A DNA stretch of 64,000 bases from NCBI RefSeq assembly GCF_036370855.1, contig NC_088110.1:23555501-23619500 (forward strand), written 5' to 3'. Made by a program: the position numbers and the translations under genes. The notes beneath the pieces were generated by a model. The model had not been told where the DNA came from, searched no databases, and was given only the letters and a program-made list of their open reading frames with translations. Within the stretch, counting starts at the first letter, position 1. Each line of letters starts with the position of its first letter. Shown here piece after piece: positions 25,450 through 36,410 of this stretch. The DNA is from Dromaius novaehollandiae (taxonomy: Eukaryota; Chordata; Aves; Casuariiformes; Dromaiidae).

Positions 25450-28400
25450 CTAGACAGGAATAAAAACAACATCCTAAAGCACAGGACCATATCTCAGCCC
25501 GATATGGCAGCAGTCCAGCACTGCCAAAAAGCAGAGCTACCTGCTCCTCTGAGCGCAGAGCTTCCCCTTTCTGCCCCAGCTAACCCAGACCAAGTCCAGC
25601 CTGGTCGGTGCATCCCCACAGGACTGCGGGAGCCTGGAGCACATCCAGGCGGGTTCCTGGGGCAGAGGGAGCAGGGAGCAGGGCAACTTCGCTCCTGAGG
25701 GGAGCTGCACAATTGCAGGGCCAGGCTCTGGGACCTCAACAACCAGTGGGGCTGGGAGCACAATCCCCATCCCCATCCTGCCAGGCAGGGACAGCAGGAC
25801 AGCACCAAATTCCCAGGGGTTTCTGCTGCCCCTACGCCTCCTCCCACAGCCCCAGGAGGCCAGGGCACCCGTGAAGCTGATCTGCAGCGAGCTCACAGAT
25901 GCCACGAGGGCACGAGCAGCAGAGGCATGCTGGAGAACGGCTCCAGGCCCACCCGGGGACATCAGGGATGGTGGGGCAGCAGCACGGACAGGCTCTCACA
26001 GGTGCCACGTGCCCTGGGCACCCGTCTGCCACACCATTGCTGGCTGCTCACTTCTGTCCTTCCCAATCTCAGCTGCCCACAGGCCCGCGAGGGGCCCGCG
26101 AGCCCAGCTGGGCCCAGCTGCCAGGCCCCCGCAGCGGGTGACGCTAACAGCACAGGACAGCAGGAGACATTTCTAGCACAGGCCTCCGGGAGGAGATTCC
26201 TGCCAGGGCCCTTCTCCCTCCTCCCCACGCCGGGGTGGGAGGCTGCAGAGCCCTGCACGGCACAGGGCAGGGCAGCTATCCCCGGCATCCCGGAGATGCC
26301 GCGCTCGAGCCTGCTTGGCCAAAATGCGCAGGGAAGCATCTCACCCCGGGTCCTCACGCTGGCCCCACGGCTGCTCACCTGTACGTCCTCCCTCGCACCC
26401 GTGAGCGCTGCCCTCCGTAATAGCTTCCCCGCTGGCAGAGCCCTCCCCGGGCGTAGAAGCGGCCCCGGTAGCCCCCGCGGTCGGTGCTGCTGATGCCCGG
26501 CATGTTGGTTCTCTTGGGCAGCACCTGGAAGGCAGAGCCGGCTCAGCCGCACCATCACTGCCGGCCCTGGGGGCCAGCACGGCCACTTGTGCCTCCAGGG
26601 CTGGGAGAGACAGAGGCACCGTCCCGGGGCCTCATCCAGCTCCTACCTTAATGACGCGGCCTCTGAACATGCTCTCATCCAGCTCCACCGCTGCCTTCAC
26701 GGAGCTCTTCTCCTCGAACTCGATGTACGCGTACCTGCAAGGGGAGAGGGGTGAGCGCTGCCGTGGGGACACCCCACTGCCGAGCTGCCCAGCGGGTCCT
26801 TTCCTCCATAGGGCGGTCGGGCCCCCAGCAGAGTGACTGCCACCAACCCTGTCTCCAGCTCTCCCCATCCACCTGCACATCCAGAGAAGCCACAAGCCAG
26901 CCAGTCCGGCTCACAGCAGGCACAGGAGATGGCTCAGATGGATCCCCATCAGCAAAGCTGCGCCGGCAGGACCAGAGCCTGCTCATGGTGCCAGTGCTGG
27001 ACCCCTCATCGCCATGGAGCTGTGCTGAGCACCTCAGCAAACACAGCACGAGGGAAACAGCAGAGCAGGGGGAAAGAGCAGCCAGGGCACACAGGATCAG
27101 CTCTGTGCTTACGGAAAAGCTCTGGTTTTAGGGCTGAGGTGGGGGGGGAGCACACAGAACACCAGCTGCAGCAGCATGGAGAGCTCCCTTCTCCCCTGAG
27201 GGCAGTGGCCATGGATTAACACACTCCAGAGCACCTTTTTACAAAGCCTGGAAGGAAGTCAAGCTTTTCCCCTCCACGCAACACCTGAATGAGCCACCAT
27301 ACTAGCTTTTAGCTGGGGATCTTTCCCCACATGTGTGGGGGGGCCCCAGGACTCAGGTGCCTCCCAGAGCACACCAGGCCCCCAGCCTCTCCCAGGACTC
27401 AGGTGCAGACAGCATCAATTCCTGCCTTCCTTCTCTGCACACAGCTGCAGGCCATGATGTGCTGCTTTCTAGGAACTCAGAATAGCAGCTCTATTTCTAT
27501 AGGACCTACAAGATTGGATGGGGCTGATGCCAAGCTACCAGGAGCCCTCAGTTTGAAACCCCTATGCCAGGGCTTGCACTGAGCCCACTAAGCTGCTACA
27601 GAATTTGGAGCACAAACCCCTTTTCTGCACTGGAGGTTTCCAGCTGAGCTTCAGCTGTGTCTCAGACCAAGGGCTGCAGCCCTGGGGCTGGCAGCTTCAG
27701 AAAAAGCCTCCTCCACCAAGGCCAGCAGTGCTGTTTGCAGAGCAACCAGATTGAGAGCAACAACCTCAAACCACAGCCCAGAGCAAGGCAGAACACATGC
27801 CTGTTCCCAAAGCCGGGGAGTGCAGGGTCTGACCCAGGACAGTGCCCTCAGACACCCCCAGCCCAGCCCAGCCCCAGGCCCTGTGCATGGCACTGACCCT
27901 TTGGGGTGTCCCGAGAACTTGTCACAGAGGATGGTCACCCGGTTGATCTGCCCACAGCTGTTGAAGTGAGACTCCAGCTCCTCTGCAGTCCCACCATAGT
28001 CCACCTGCAACAACAGTCCCGGCTCCTCGAGCACCACCAAGAGCCTCCACCAGCCCCAGGCTGGGCCAGCCTCCCCAGCTCAGCTCTCCAGGAGAAGGGG
28101 AGTCCCTAAGCTGCGCTGTCCATGAACGAGCTCTGGTCCTTCCCCCTGACAGCAGGCAAATCCTCATTGGCACACTCATGTCACCACTGTGCCCAGATTT
28201 GCACTGCCAGGTGACACCTCTGCCTGCAAGGAAAGAGGCATCACCCAGATGGCCAAGACCAGGGCCCAGCTAACCCTTAGCTAACACACCTTGCAGCCCC
28301 AGCCTTGCTGTCTCCTGAGGCTCATGAGCAAGCTAAGATCAATGAGGACTCACCCAGGGGGGACTCTTCCAAGGCTGAGAGTCACCAAGGCTCTGCATCA

Positions 28401-30736
28401 CTTATGCCCCCCAGGATGTCAGCACAATGCAGGTTTGTAACCAAGGAAGCAGGGGCATCACCCAAATCACCTGGCCTGGAAACCCAAGTCCAGAAGACAC
28501 CCCCACAGCACCTTCCAGGGGGTATTTTGGGTAGCTGACACTTACAACAGATGATCTGCAGGTGGCTGAGGACTGGGGGCAGAAGCTGAGCTGTAAGACT
28601 CAAACCATAGTCCCAGTCTGGGCTGGGGAGAGGCAAAGCACTTGGGATGGGATCAATGAGCCCAGGCAAATATCCACTTGGGCAAAGAGCTGCAGGTGGG
28701 CACCGCTCCAGGGACTCAGAACAACACGTGTGGCTCCCCACTTACATTGCCCACATAGATGGATCGCTGGTCAACCTCCATTTTCTCCTCTGTTGTCCTT
28801 GGGAACAGACCTGCAGAGACAAGGGCTGCCCTGAGGCACTGGGTGGAGATGCAGGAGCCCTCTCGCAGAGCAGAGGGAGCATGGCTGCCTGTGCAGCCCT
28901 GCTCCCCGCAGAGCCCCCACCAAGCAGCACCCTGCTCCCTTGGTCCTGATGCACTGCAAGCTCCCTGTGTCCAGACTCCTGTTCGGGTTCAGACATTCCC
29001 AAATGCCCCATCAGCCTCATCCTCCATCCCCTCAGCTCATCTCTCACCACAAAAAAATGACACAAGGCAACTGATGCTGCCAAACTCATTAGTTTACGGA
29101 ATTTTGGCCTGTAGAGGTGGAAGGCAAGAACGGGTATAACCTGCATCAGCACCATGTCCTGCCCAGGACCCTGTCCCTGACCCTTCTTACCCATCCAGTC
29201 CACAGCTGACAGGACACCAGGGACTGCCGAGAGAGGCAGAGCTGCATGCTCCAGGTCTGATGGACACCCTGTGCCCCCAAAGGGGTCCCTGGTGGGGACA
29301 GCAGCACCCACAGAGCCCATACCTGCCTCTGAGCTCATGATGAAGCGGCTCTCAGCTTCCAGCTGCAACTCCTTCAGCCTCTCATCCTCTTTCTCCATCT
29401 CCCGCACTCTGGCTTTGATGGCCTCCAACTCCTGAAATGCAAACCAAGACTTGTGCGAGCAGCACATGAAGCAGGGACATCTTCATCCCACTCCCCACAC
29501 CGGACTGCAACACTACAGCACCTTCACCAGCAGTGTACATCCAGGCTAGCGGACAAGGCTGGGCTGGGTGCTGGGGACAACAGCCTGCTGCATGAAAGGG
29601 GAGTTCAGCTCCTCACTCTACTAGAGAGAAAAATGAAAAAAAACACTTCCTTTTTTGCATTTACCTGTGAAGCAGCGTTTGCTGGAGCAGAGGTGCCCCA
29701 GCAGCACTGGAACTGCCAGATGGAACTGGAGATTTAAACTGGTGACAAACAGGAGCCATTTATTTAAGCTCAGGCAGACAAACAGCTCAGTGGGGAAAGC
29801 TCGGCAGCAGGAATGTAACGACTCAATTTCAGCTTCTCAGCTTGGGGATTTTAACAGGGGCCCCAGATAACTCTTACTCTTAACTTTGGGAAGTGGCTGA
29901 ACAGAGGAGTAGAAAGTTTCCATTTTCTTAGAGAAACAGGGAAGACTGATTTCACACTTAGCCAGACACTCACTGGGTCCTGCACACTCAGCTCTTCCAC
30001 ACTGTTCCCCTCCAGGTGGCTCAGGTCCAAGTCTTCCTCCGCAGCCTTCTGCAGAGCTGCCATCTCTGCCACATCCCAGGACTCCTCCACTGCTGCCAGG
30101 GATGGTGGGTCCTGCCACCAGATCCCAGAAGTGTCCAGGAAGAGCGGGCTGGGTAGGAACAGCACCAATAAACACAGAGCAATTTAACACAGAGTCTAAA
30201 GCAGAACACCAGCCAGGCAAAGGCTTCAAGGGCACTTCCTCCACAAGGAAGAACAGCCACCCCCAAAGCAGTTCACTCTCAGGGCTGCAGGCAGGCTTGC
30301 AGCAAGGCTGCAGGAGGAGGACTGCAGGAGCCTGACCTAAGGAAGGCTGAGCCACTTCCCAATAGGAGAGGCTGCAGAAGGGGCTGGGAAGCCAGGCCCA
30401 AGCACTGTAACCTCACTGAGGTCAAGGGAAGGGAAGAGGAGGCAGAACCTGCCCCAGCAGGAGAGCTCCCAGGCTGTATGGAGGGAGCAGCAGGGAGCCC
30501 CACCTCCAGCACGGAGTCCCACAACACCCTCCCAGGCTTCCACTCCCGGTCTGGGCTCACAGAGGGACAAACTCCAGCCAGGAGCCGGGAATCCCACTGC
30601 CTCCCACTGAGCCAGGCCCGGTCCAGGATCCCCCTGCCAAGCCCACAGAGCCGGGACCTGCCTCGGTCACCACCGGTACCCCGTGCCGAGCCCACCGAAC
30701 CAGGCCCCGGCCCTACCTTGCCCGGGCCCCGAACAT
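25410..30736 (-). CDS. PABPN1L: embryonic poly(A)-binding protein 2 / PABPN1-like
   Basis: Complete gene, 249 residues, eight exons: 30717-30736, 29974-30148, 29323-29431, 28746-28810, 27898-28004, 26647-26734, 26379-26524, 25410-25449. PABPN1L is an oocyte/early-embryo poly(A)-binding protein. Order of parts: acidic N-terminal region (to about 65), a helical stretch [20 protein letters not shown] (67-86), one RRM (about 117-190) with RNP2 IYVGNV (119-124) and RNP1 GYAYIEF (159-165), the block [17 protein letters not shown], then an Arg/Gly/Tyr-rich tail ending WYFPY. Human PABPN1L is about 278 residues, so the size fits. The helix-RRM-RG layout is that of PABPN1; synteny with TRAPPC2L and CBFA2T3, and the short N-terminus without a polyalanine tract, point to the L paralogue. 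The start is the ATG at 30736 in a very short first exon (20 coding bases), which I inferred from donor, acceptor and frame; a start inside exon 2 is the alternative. Confidence 0.92.
26379..26524 (-). CDS. PABPN1L: PABPN1L exon 7
   Basis: 146 bases encoding [20 protein letters not shown] and an Arg/Gly/Tyr-rich tail to GRTY. Donor GTGAGC. Confidence 0.95.
26647..26734 (-). CDS. PABPN1L: PABPN1L exon 6
   Basis: 88 bases encoding RNP1 ([11 protein letters not shown]) and [14 protein letters not shown]. Acceptor CTTGCAG, donor GTAGGA. Confidence 0.96.
27898..28004 (-). CDS. PABPN1L: PABPN1L exon 5
   Basis: 107 bases encoding [20 protein letters not shown] to CDKFSGHPK. Donor GTCAGT. Confidence 0.96.
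28746..28810 (-). CDS. PABPN1L: PABPN1L exon 4
   Basis: 65 bases encoding [20 protein letters not shown] and N; RNP2 of the RRM begins here. Acceptor CTGCAG, donor GTAAGT. Confidence 0.95.
29323..29431 (-). CDS. PABPN1L: PABPN1L exon 3
   Basis: 109 bases encoding the charged helix [20 protein letters not shown] to FIMSSEA. Acceptor ATTTCAG, donor GTATGG. Confidence 0.93.
29974..30148 (-). CDS. PABPN1L: PABPN1L exon 2
   Basis: 175 bases encoding an acidic stretch from [11 protein letters not shown] to EELSVQDP. Acceptor CTACCCAG, donor GTGAGT. The least conserved part of the protein, so the acceptor is less certain. Confidence 0.8.
30717..30736 (-). CDS. PABPN1L: PABPN1L exon 1 (coding part)
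   Basis: Six codons MFGARA plus two bases, donor GTAGGG. It sits at the edge of the CpG-rich promoter and its phase fits exon 2. Inferred, not seen in a transcript. Confidence 0.7.
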
Positions 30737-30900
30737 GCTGCGCGCCTTCCGCGGAGCCGGCGGGAGCAGCGGGGCGGTACCACGTGCGGATCCCCCGACA
30801 CCACGTGCTCTTCTCCCGCCGGCGCGCCGCTTATCATACATCAGCAGCCAATCAGGGCAGGGCGCGCCGCGAGGCCCCGCCCCTTGGCGGCAGGGCGGGG
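30737..30900 (-). promoter_or_regulatory. PABPN1L: PABPN1L promoter region
   Basis: GC-rich sequence upstream of the ATG with two CACGTG boxes (30781-30786, 30802-30807), a CCAAT sequence (30848-30852, ATTGG on the minus strand) and an AT-rich GTATGATAAG stretch between them. No strong TATA box. Confidence 0.6.
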
Positions 30901-31324
30901 GCGCCGCGGCACCTCCTGGCCGCGGGTTCGAGCCCCCGCGGCGCCCCGGGCGCGGACAGGACCGCTGGCCCGGTCACCACGGAGAACCACCGCGGTGCTG
31001 GTGGGCTGCAGCCCGCTCCCAGGGACCGTGTCCCACCGCCCCAGCCCTCCCCACCGCTGCCCCGGGTGCTGCGGTCACCCCTGAGCAACAGGAGACCCCG
31101 AGGGGGTGCAACATCTCAGGGAGGAGAAATCCCTTCGCAAACAGCTTGCAGGAGCGGGGATGCCCGGACGAACTGAACGCAGCCCCCAGCGTCACCCGCT
31201 GCGGACACCCCTTCCCAGGGCCAGGCGGGGGGGACCCACGGACCCCGGGGCACAGGGACACCCCAGCGGGGCGGGGGCACGGGGAGCGAGGGGGCCCAGC
31301 AGGCGCGGAGGCTGCAGAGCCCTC
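30900..31324. other. spacer between CBFA2T3 end and PABPN1L promoter
   Basis: GC-rich, CpG-containing sequence; no gene or repeat recognised. Confidence 0.55.
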
Positions 31325-31343
31325 TGGTTGATATTAAATTGTC

Positions 31344-31349
31344 TTTATT
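31344..31349 (-). terminator. CBFA2T3: distal CBFA2T3 polyadenylation signal
   Basis: Minus-strand GTGTAATAAAGAC in an AT-rich context, the last good signal before PABPN1L. Confidence 0.75.
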
Positions 31350-32709
31350 ACACAGATACAGAGTTAAGAACAGACATAACCTGAATCATAAAGTTTACAT
31401 CTTTCACAGGTCAAACATACAGTACACTTAGAGAAAGCGGGACACAGCACGGGGGGGACAGCATGCCGAAGGAAAGTCCTATCACGTCATCTCTCGAGGC
31501 TGGCCGGGGAGGCCGCGGCGGGGCAGGGCGCTGCCGCCCACCGGGGAGCCCCCGCTCCCAGCGCCCTGGCCGGTCCCCGCGGCGGCTCCGGCGGGTGCCC
31601 CGGGCAGGGTGGCCAGGTGCTGGGAGGTCCTGGAGGAGCAGGGGGGGCTCCGGGGGTGCCGCGGCGGAGGAGGGCGGTGGAGCGAAGCCCTGCGGAGGCT
31701 GGGAGCAGGGGAGGCCGGCGGGGAGGCCAGCCTCACCAGCACACGCCCACCTGGACCACTTTGGTTTCAGCTGGGATGCGGTTTGGGAAGGCGAGGAGGG
31801 AGATGCAGAACCCGCTGGGAGCCACCGGCCACCTCCTCCAGCCCGGTGCCACCGCCGGCACCGGCGCCCGCGGGCTCTGCCTCCCCTCCTCAGACACCGC
31901 ATCCCTCGCGCCCGGCCGCGGCGGAGGGCAGGACCCCCCCGCGCCGGGGCTGCCCCCTCCCAGATGCCCCAAAGCCACCGCCGAGGGGCCCGCTCCCGCG
32001 GCGGGCGCCCCATGCCGCCGTCCCCGAGCCCAGCCCCTCCGGCCAGAGTCCCCCGGCTGCCACGGCCCCACTCCCAAGGCCCTGCCGAAGCCGCTGTCCT
32101 CCCCTCATCGCTATTTTTTTGGAAATATCACACTTTAAAGCTGTCTGGTCTGGCCGTCTGCCAGCGCCACACTGCCCGTCCCCTCCCTCCCTCAGCTTTT
32201 GGTTTCGATGCAAGGTTCTTTAGGGTATTTTTATTATTATCATCATTAAAAAAAAAAAAAGGGAAACAGAAAGGAAGCGAAACAAGAGCAGAATCTCTGT
32301 GTAAATGCTCTCGTCTGCGGTTTCCCGGCGAGGCGGAGGTAGAGAGGCAGGGCCGGTGCGGCACGGCGCGGGGGGGACACGCTTGGCAGGGAGGGAGGAA
32401 AGGGAGCAGACACCGGGAGGAGCGGGCGGCCCCGCAGCAGGTGCGTCTGCAGCACGCTTATATATTACCTCTTCTCAGGAAACGTAAGAAAAATAGACAA
32501 TATTACATATGCCACACCATAAATAAAGTGAACAGTCCCTCGAGCGGCCCCCGGCTCAGCTCGCGGCCCCGGCGGGACGGGGACACGGAGGGGGAGAAGG
32601 GGAGCCCGTTGCAAGCCAGGGATGAGCCCCAGCGGCAGCTCCAGCCGCACCAACCGCTTTCGCCCCGCGCAGCCTGCCCCGGGCTCCCGGCGCCCGCCCG
32701 GAGCTGCCC

Positions 32710-32915
32710 AGAAACCTGCCCTGGGGAGGGCCGAGACCTCGGGTGCACCCAGCCCTGCCCTGGGGATGGATGAGGTCTTGGGTGCATGCAGCACTGCCCC
32801 AAGGTCTTGGGGTGCACGCAGCCATGCCCTGGGGATGGATGACGTCTCGGGGTGCGTGCAACCCTGCCCCGAGGTCTTGGGGTGCACGCAGCCCTGCCCC
32901 GAGACCTTGGGGTGC
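32710..32915. repeat. 36-bp minisatellite in the 3' UTR
   Basis: About five degenerate units with CTTGGGGTGCACGCAGCC and CTGCCC. Confidence 0.75.
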
Positions 32916-33444
32916 AGCTGGACCCGTTGGCGAGGGCGTTTGCCACCGGCGCCCAGAGAGGCCGGGAGCCGCCGGGACCCCCGCACACGGGAGTGATGTG
33001 CCTGATGCGGTTTTGCACCCGGCCTTGGCACCACGGCGCGTGGCAGGCTGCTGCCAGCCCTGGCTGCAGACCTAGCAGTTCCCGTGGCACGGGAAGCGTG
33101 GCACCGGCGCCGGGGAGATGCACGGCATGGGGACGCCTGGGTCCCCTTCGGTGTCCTGCTGCCGCGAGGGGATGCCCGGGGGTCCCCACGCCACCTCTCC
33201 ATCCCGAACAGCTGAACAACCCACGGGTAAACGCCACCTGCTCCCGACCCGATCCAGAGCCGCAGTGAACCCAGCCGGGGCCACCGCTCCGCCGGCTGGA
33301 GCAGCACCTGGCTCCAGCCCCTGCCCGCCGCCCCCAGCCCCAGCCGCGAGGCTCGGGACAGGGGCACCGTGCTGGCACCGCACCGATACCACCGCTTTGG
33401 AGGCACCCCGCGCACCGGGCCCTGCTGCAACAGGCACTGAGCCC

Positions 33445-34330
33445 CAGGCACGGCACGGCACGGCACGGCGCAGCACGGCACGGCGCAGCACGGCACGACA
33501 CAGCATGGTGCAGCACGGCACGGCCCAGCATGGCATGGCACAGCACACTGTGATGCAGCATGGCACGGCGCAGCATGGCATGGCGTGGCACTGTGTGACA
33601 CAGCACGGCATGGTGCAGCACAGCATAGTGCGGCACAGCACACTGCGACATGGCACGGTGCAGCATGGCACGGCGCAGCATGGCATGGCACAGCACAGCG
33701 TGACACGGCATGGTGCAGCACGGCATGGTGTGGCACAGTGTGACATGGCACAGCCCAGCACGGCACAGTGTGACACAGCATGGTGCAGCACGGCACAGCA
33801 CGGCTCGGCATGGCCCACAGTGCAGCATGGTGCAGCACAGCACGGCACGGCACAGCACAGCATGGCTCAGCATGGCCCACGTTGCAACACGGCATGGCAC
33901 AGCTCGGCACGGCCCACAGTGCAGCACGGCACAGTGCGGCACAGCTCGGCACGGCACAGCTCGATATGACTTACGGTGCAGCACAGCACGGCGCAGCACA
34001 GCTTGGCACAGCCCACGGTGCAGCGCGGTACGGCACAGCATGGCTCGGCATGGCCCACGGTGCAGCACGGCACAGTGCAGCACAGCATGGCACAGCACAC
34101 AGTGCAGCACGGCACAGTGCAGCACGGCTCGGCGTGGCCCATGGTGCAGCATGGCATGGCCCAGCCCACGGTGCAGCACGGCACAGCACAGCTCGGCACA
34201 GCCCACGGTGCAGCACGGCATGGTGCAGCACAGCGCAGCTCGGCACGACCCACGGTGCAGCACGGCACAGCCCAGCACAGCACGGCTCGGCACGGCACGG
34301 CGCGGCACAGCACACAACAGCACAGCTCGG
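33445..34330. repeat. GCAC-rich pentamer array in the CBFA2T3 3' UTR
   Basis: About 890 bp built from degenerate 5-bp units GGCAC/AGCAC, e.g. GGCACGGCACGGCACGGCGC, with a superimposed longer unit containing GGCCCACGGTGCAGCACGGC. It keeps reading frames open on both strands only because of composition. Confidence 0.9.
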
Positions 34331-34577
34331 CAGCCCCGCAGGAGAGGGGGGGCACCAGGAGGGAGTTTCGAACGCAGCGCCCGCGGCCAGGCTCTTGGTG
34401 ACTCGCGCTGGCAACGCAACCAAACCGACCCCAAACCCTTCTTTCTTCTCTAAAGAAAACACACAGGATGGTTTTTGCAAATCCGGAAACTAAAGCTCCT
34501 ATCGAGCACATGAATTCTGCTTCTTTCGGTTAAACCTAGCTCCTAAACGTCACATCCTCCAGTGGTTTCTCATCACC

Positions 34578-34583
34578 TTTATT
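34578..34583 (-). terminator. CBFA2T3: possible proximal CBFA2T3 polyadenylation signal
   Basis: Minus-strand AATAAA in AT-rich sequence about 1.5 kb after the stop; use would exclude the repeat array from the mRNA. Confidence 0.4.
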
Positions 34584-36095
34584 TGGCAAATGTCTCTTAT
34601 TATTATCACTATCATCATTATTATTATTATTTTTGGACCTCTGCAAACACTATTTACATTCACATTAACGTACAGCATTCCCGCCCTGGCCGTGCCGGGC
34701 GCGCTCTGGCTTCCCCCCTCTCGGAGCGTGGGACTTTCCGTATTGCACTCCCGTCCTCTGCGCTTCACACAGTGATGCGAGAAACACGAAACATTACATC
34801 GTCTCTTCCTCCCGGCTCTGCGAGCAAGCGCCTTGGTTTCCTTCCTTTTCCTTCCTCCTAGAAATCGTTGCAAAAACTCTTGACGCGGGGAGCGGAGAAA
34901 AGAAAAGAAAACCCAGAATTTAAGAGCAACTGAGCAGCGACCGTGTTCATCGCAGGGCTGGAGAAACCGTCTGGCGACCGCTGGCCCCGAAAGCCGGCAG
35001 AGCTGTCCGCAGGCGCCCGGAGCGTCGCGGGGAGGGGACGGGGACGGGGACGGGGACGGGGAGGCGGCGCTGCAGCTCCGTGCTCCCGGGACGGCGGCCG
35101 GCCGCGGGGCGAGGTAGTGGGGCCGCATCCCGCCGCCGCCGTGCCGCCGGCTCCTCTCCTTTCCTTTCCATCGCTTTTTTGCTTGGCGTCCCCGGGAACC
35201 CGCGGGGGCGATGCCGCGGGAGCCCCGCCGCGTCCGCCGGCGCCCCGGAGGGGAGGACGGCGCGGGAAGCGGCGGCGGAGCGACACGAACTTTGGCAGTG
35301 GAGAAACGTTTGGGTCCTTCTCGTTTTTGGATATCCTTTGGAGCAGAGGTGAGTCTGGTATGTTCTTGGCTAGCTAGCAAGGTAGTTTACAGGTGCGCTT
35401 CCGTCACGTGGTTTGACGTCGCGTCGTCTGTTTTTTTGGATTTTTTTCTTTTTTTTTTCTTTTTTTTCCTTTTGTACGGTTTCTTACTTAAAGCCAAAGA
35501 GTTTGACGTTTTCATTTTTATTTTCTTTATTTTTTTTTTTACAAAAAAAAAAAAAAAACGAGAGAGAGAGAAAGAGAGACAGAGAGACGAAGAAAAGAAG
35601 TTTCTTTCCTCCTGCGAGCGAGCTGCGGCGTGGCCCCGGGCCGGTCCCGCCGCCGCGCACCTCCGTCCATCCGTCCGTCCATCCGTCCATCCGTCCGCCC
35701 TCGCGCGCAGGCGCCCGCCGGGCCCCCGGCCACACCGGGAAACGTTTGCAGACCGACTCCTCATCCGGAAAGGACCAAAAAAAAAGGAAAAAACCACCAA
35801 CCCGGCAGCAGCGAGTAACGATCCCCCGAGTGAGAGAAAACCAACCAAAAAGCCAACGCAAAGACCGGCGAGGGGACAGAGGAGACCGGCGGTTGCCTTC
35901 GCTCCGCTTAAAGCCCAGCGTGAGGATCCGTGAGGATTATCCGTGAGAGATAGAGGTCGTTTTGGAGGTCAGACAGGTCAGGTAGCTGAGGAGGTTGCAC
36001 CGGGTGCAGTCTCTTTTGGAGAGCAGCGGTAGCAGCAGCGAAGCCCCGGGGTGTCTCCGGCGCGGCACGGCACGGCGCGGTGCACGCCGCGGCGC

Positions 36096-36410
36096 TCAGC
36101 GGGACGCGCTCTCCAGCGGGGCCGGGGTGGCCGGCGTGCCCGAGCGCGACGCCGCCGCCGAGCCCGCCTCGCCGGGGCTGCCGGCCAGCACCGCGGGGGC
36201 CAGCGAGGCGGCGTCGGGCTGCGCCGAGCCCAGCGGCAGCCCGGCGCCCGGGGCGGCGGCGGCGGCGGGGGCCGGGAGCCCTTGCAGAGTCTGCCCGCAG
36301 ACGTGGTGGTGCTTCTCCCAATCCTTGTGCTGGCAGAAGGAGCCGCAGTAGCGCGCGGCGTTGCAGCCGCTGCAGGTCTCGCTGGCTTTGCGCCCGCAGT
36401 TCCAGCAGCT
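36096..36410 (-). CDS. CBFA2T3: CBFA2T3 exon 11 (coding part)
   Basis: 104 codons plus TGA. MYND zinc finger [20 protein letters not shown] to HHHVC, then an Ala/Gly/Pro/Ser-rich tail ending ESASR. Acceptor CCCGCAG. Confidence 0.96.
   Translation of the reverse strand, partial: SCWNCGRKASETCSGCNAARYCGSFCQHKDWEKHHHVCGQTLQGLPAPAAAAAPGAGLPLGSAQPDAASLAPAVLAGSPGEAGSAAASRSGTPATPAPLESASR

Larger units (their letters stand above)
31325..36095 (-). other. CBFA2T3: CBFA2T3 3' UTR
   Basis: About 4.8 kb from the stop codon to AT-rich sequence typical of a transcript end at 31325-31420. It holds AT-rich UTR-like islands (32460-32540, 34550-34680), a T/A-rich block at 35430-35560, a (GGGGAC)n run near 35035-35065, a CCRT-type run near 35665-35700, a 36-bp repeat at 32710-32915 and a large array at 33445-34330. 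A shorter form could end at the minus-strand AATAAA at 34578-34583. Confidence 0.7.

Noticed and set aside
25410-30736. Calling the RRM gene PABPN1
   Set aside because: It lacks the long Gly/Ala N-terminus and sits between TRAPPC2L and CBFA2T3, the place of PABPN1L.
32465-34434. Cys/Ala/His-rich open frames of 495 and 643 codons
   Set aside because: Translation of the GCAC pentamer array; open on both strands and in several frames, no domain, and inside the CBFA2T3 3' UTR.
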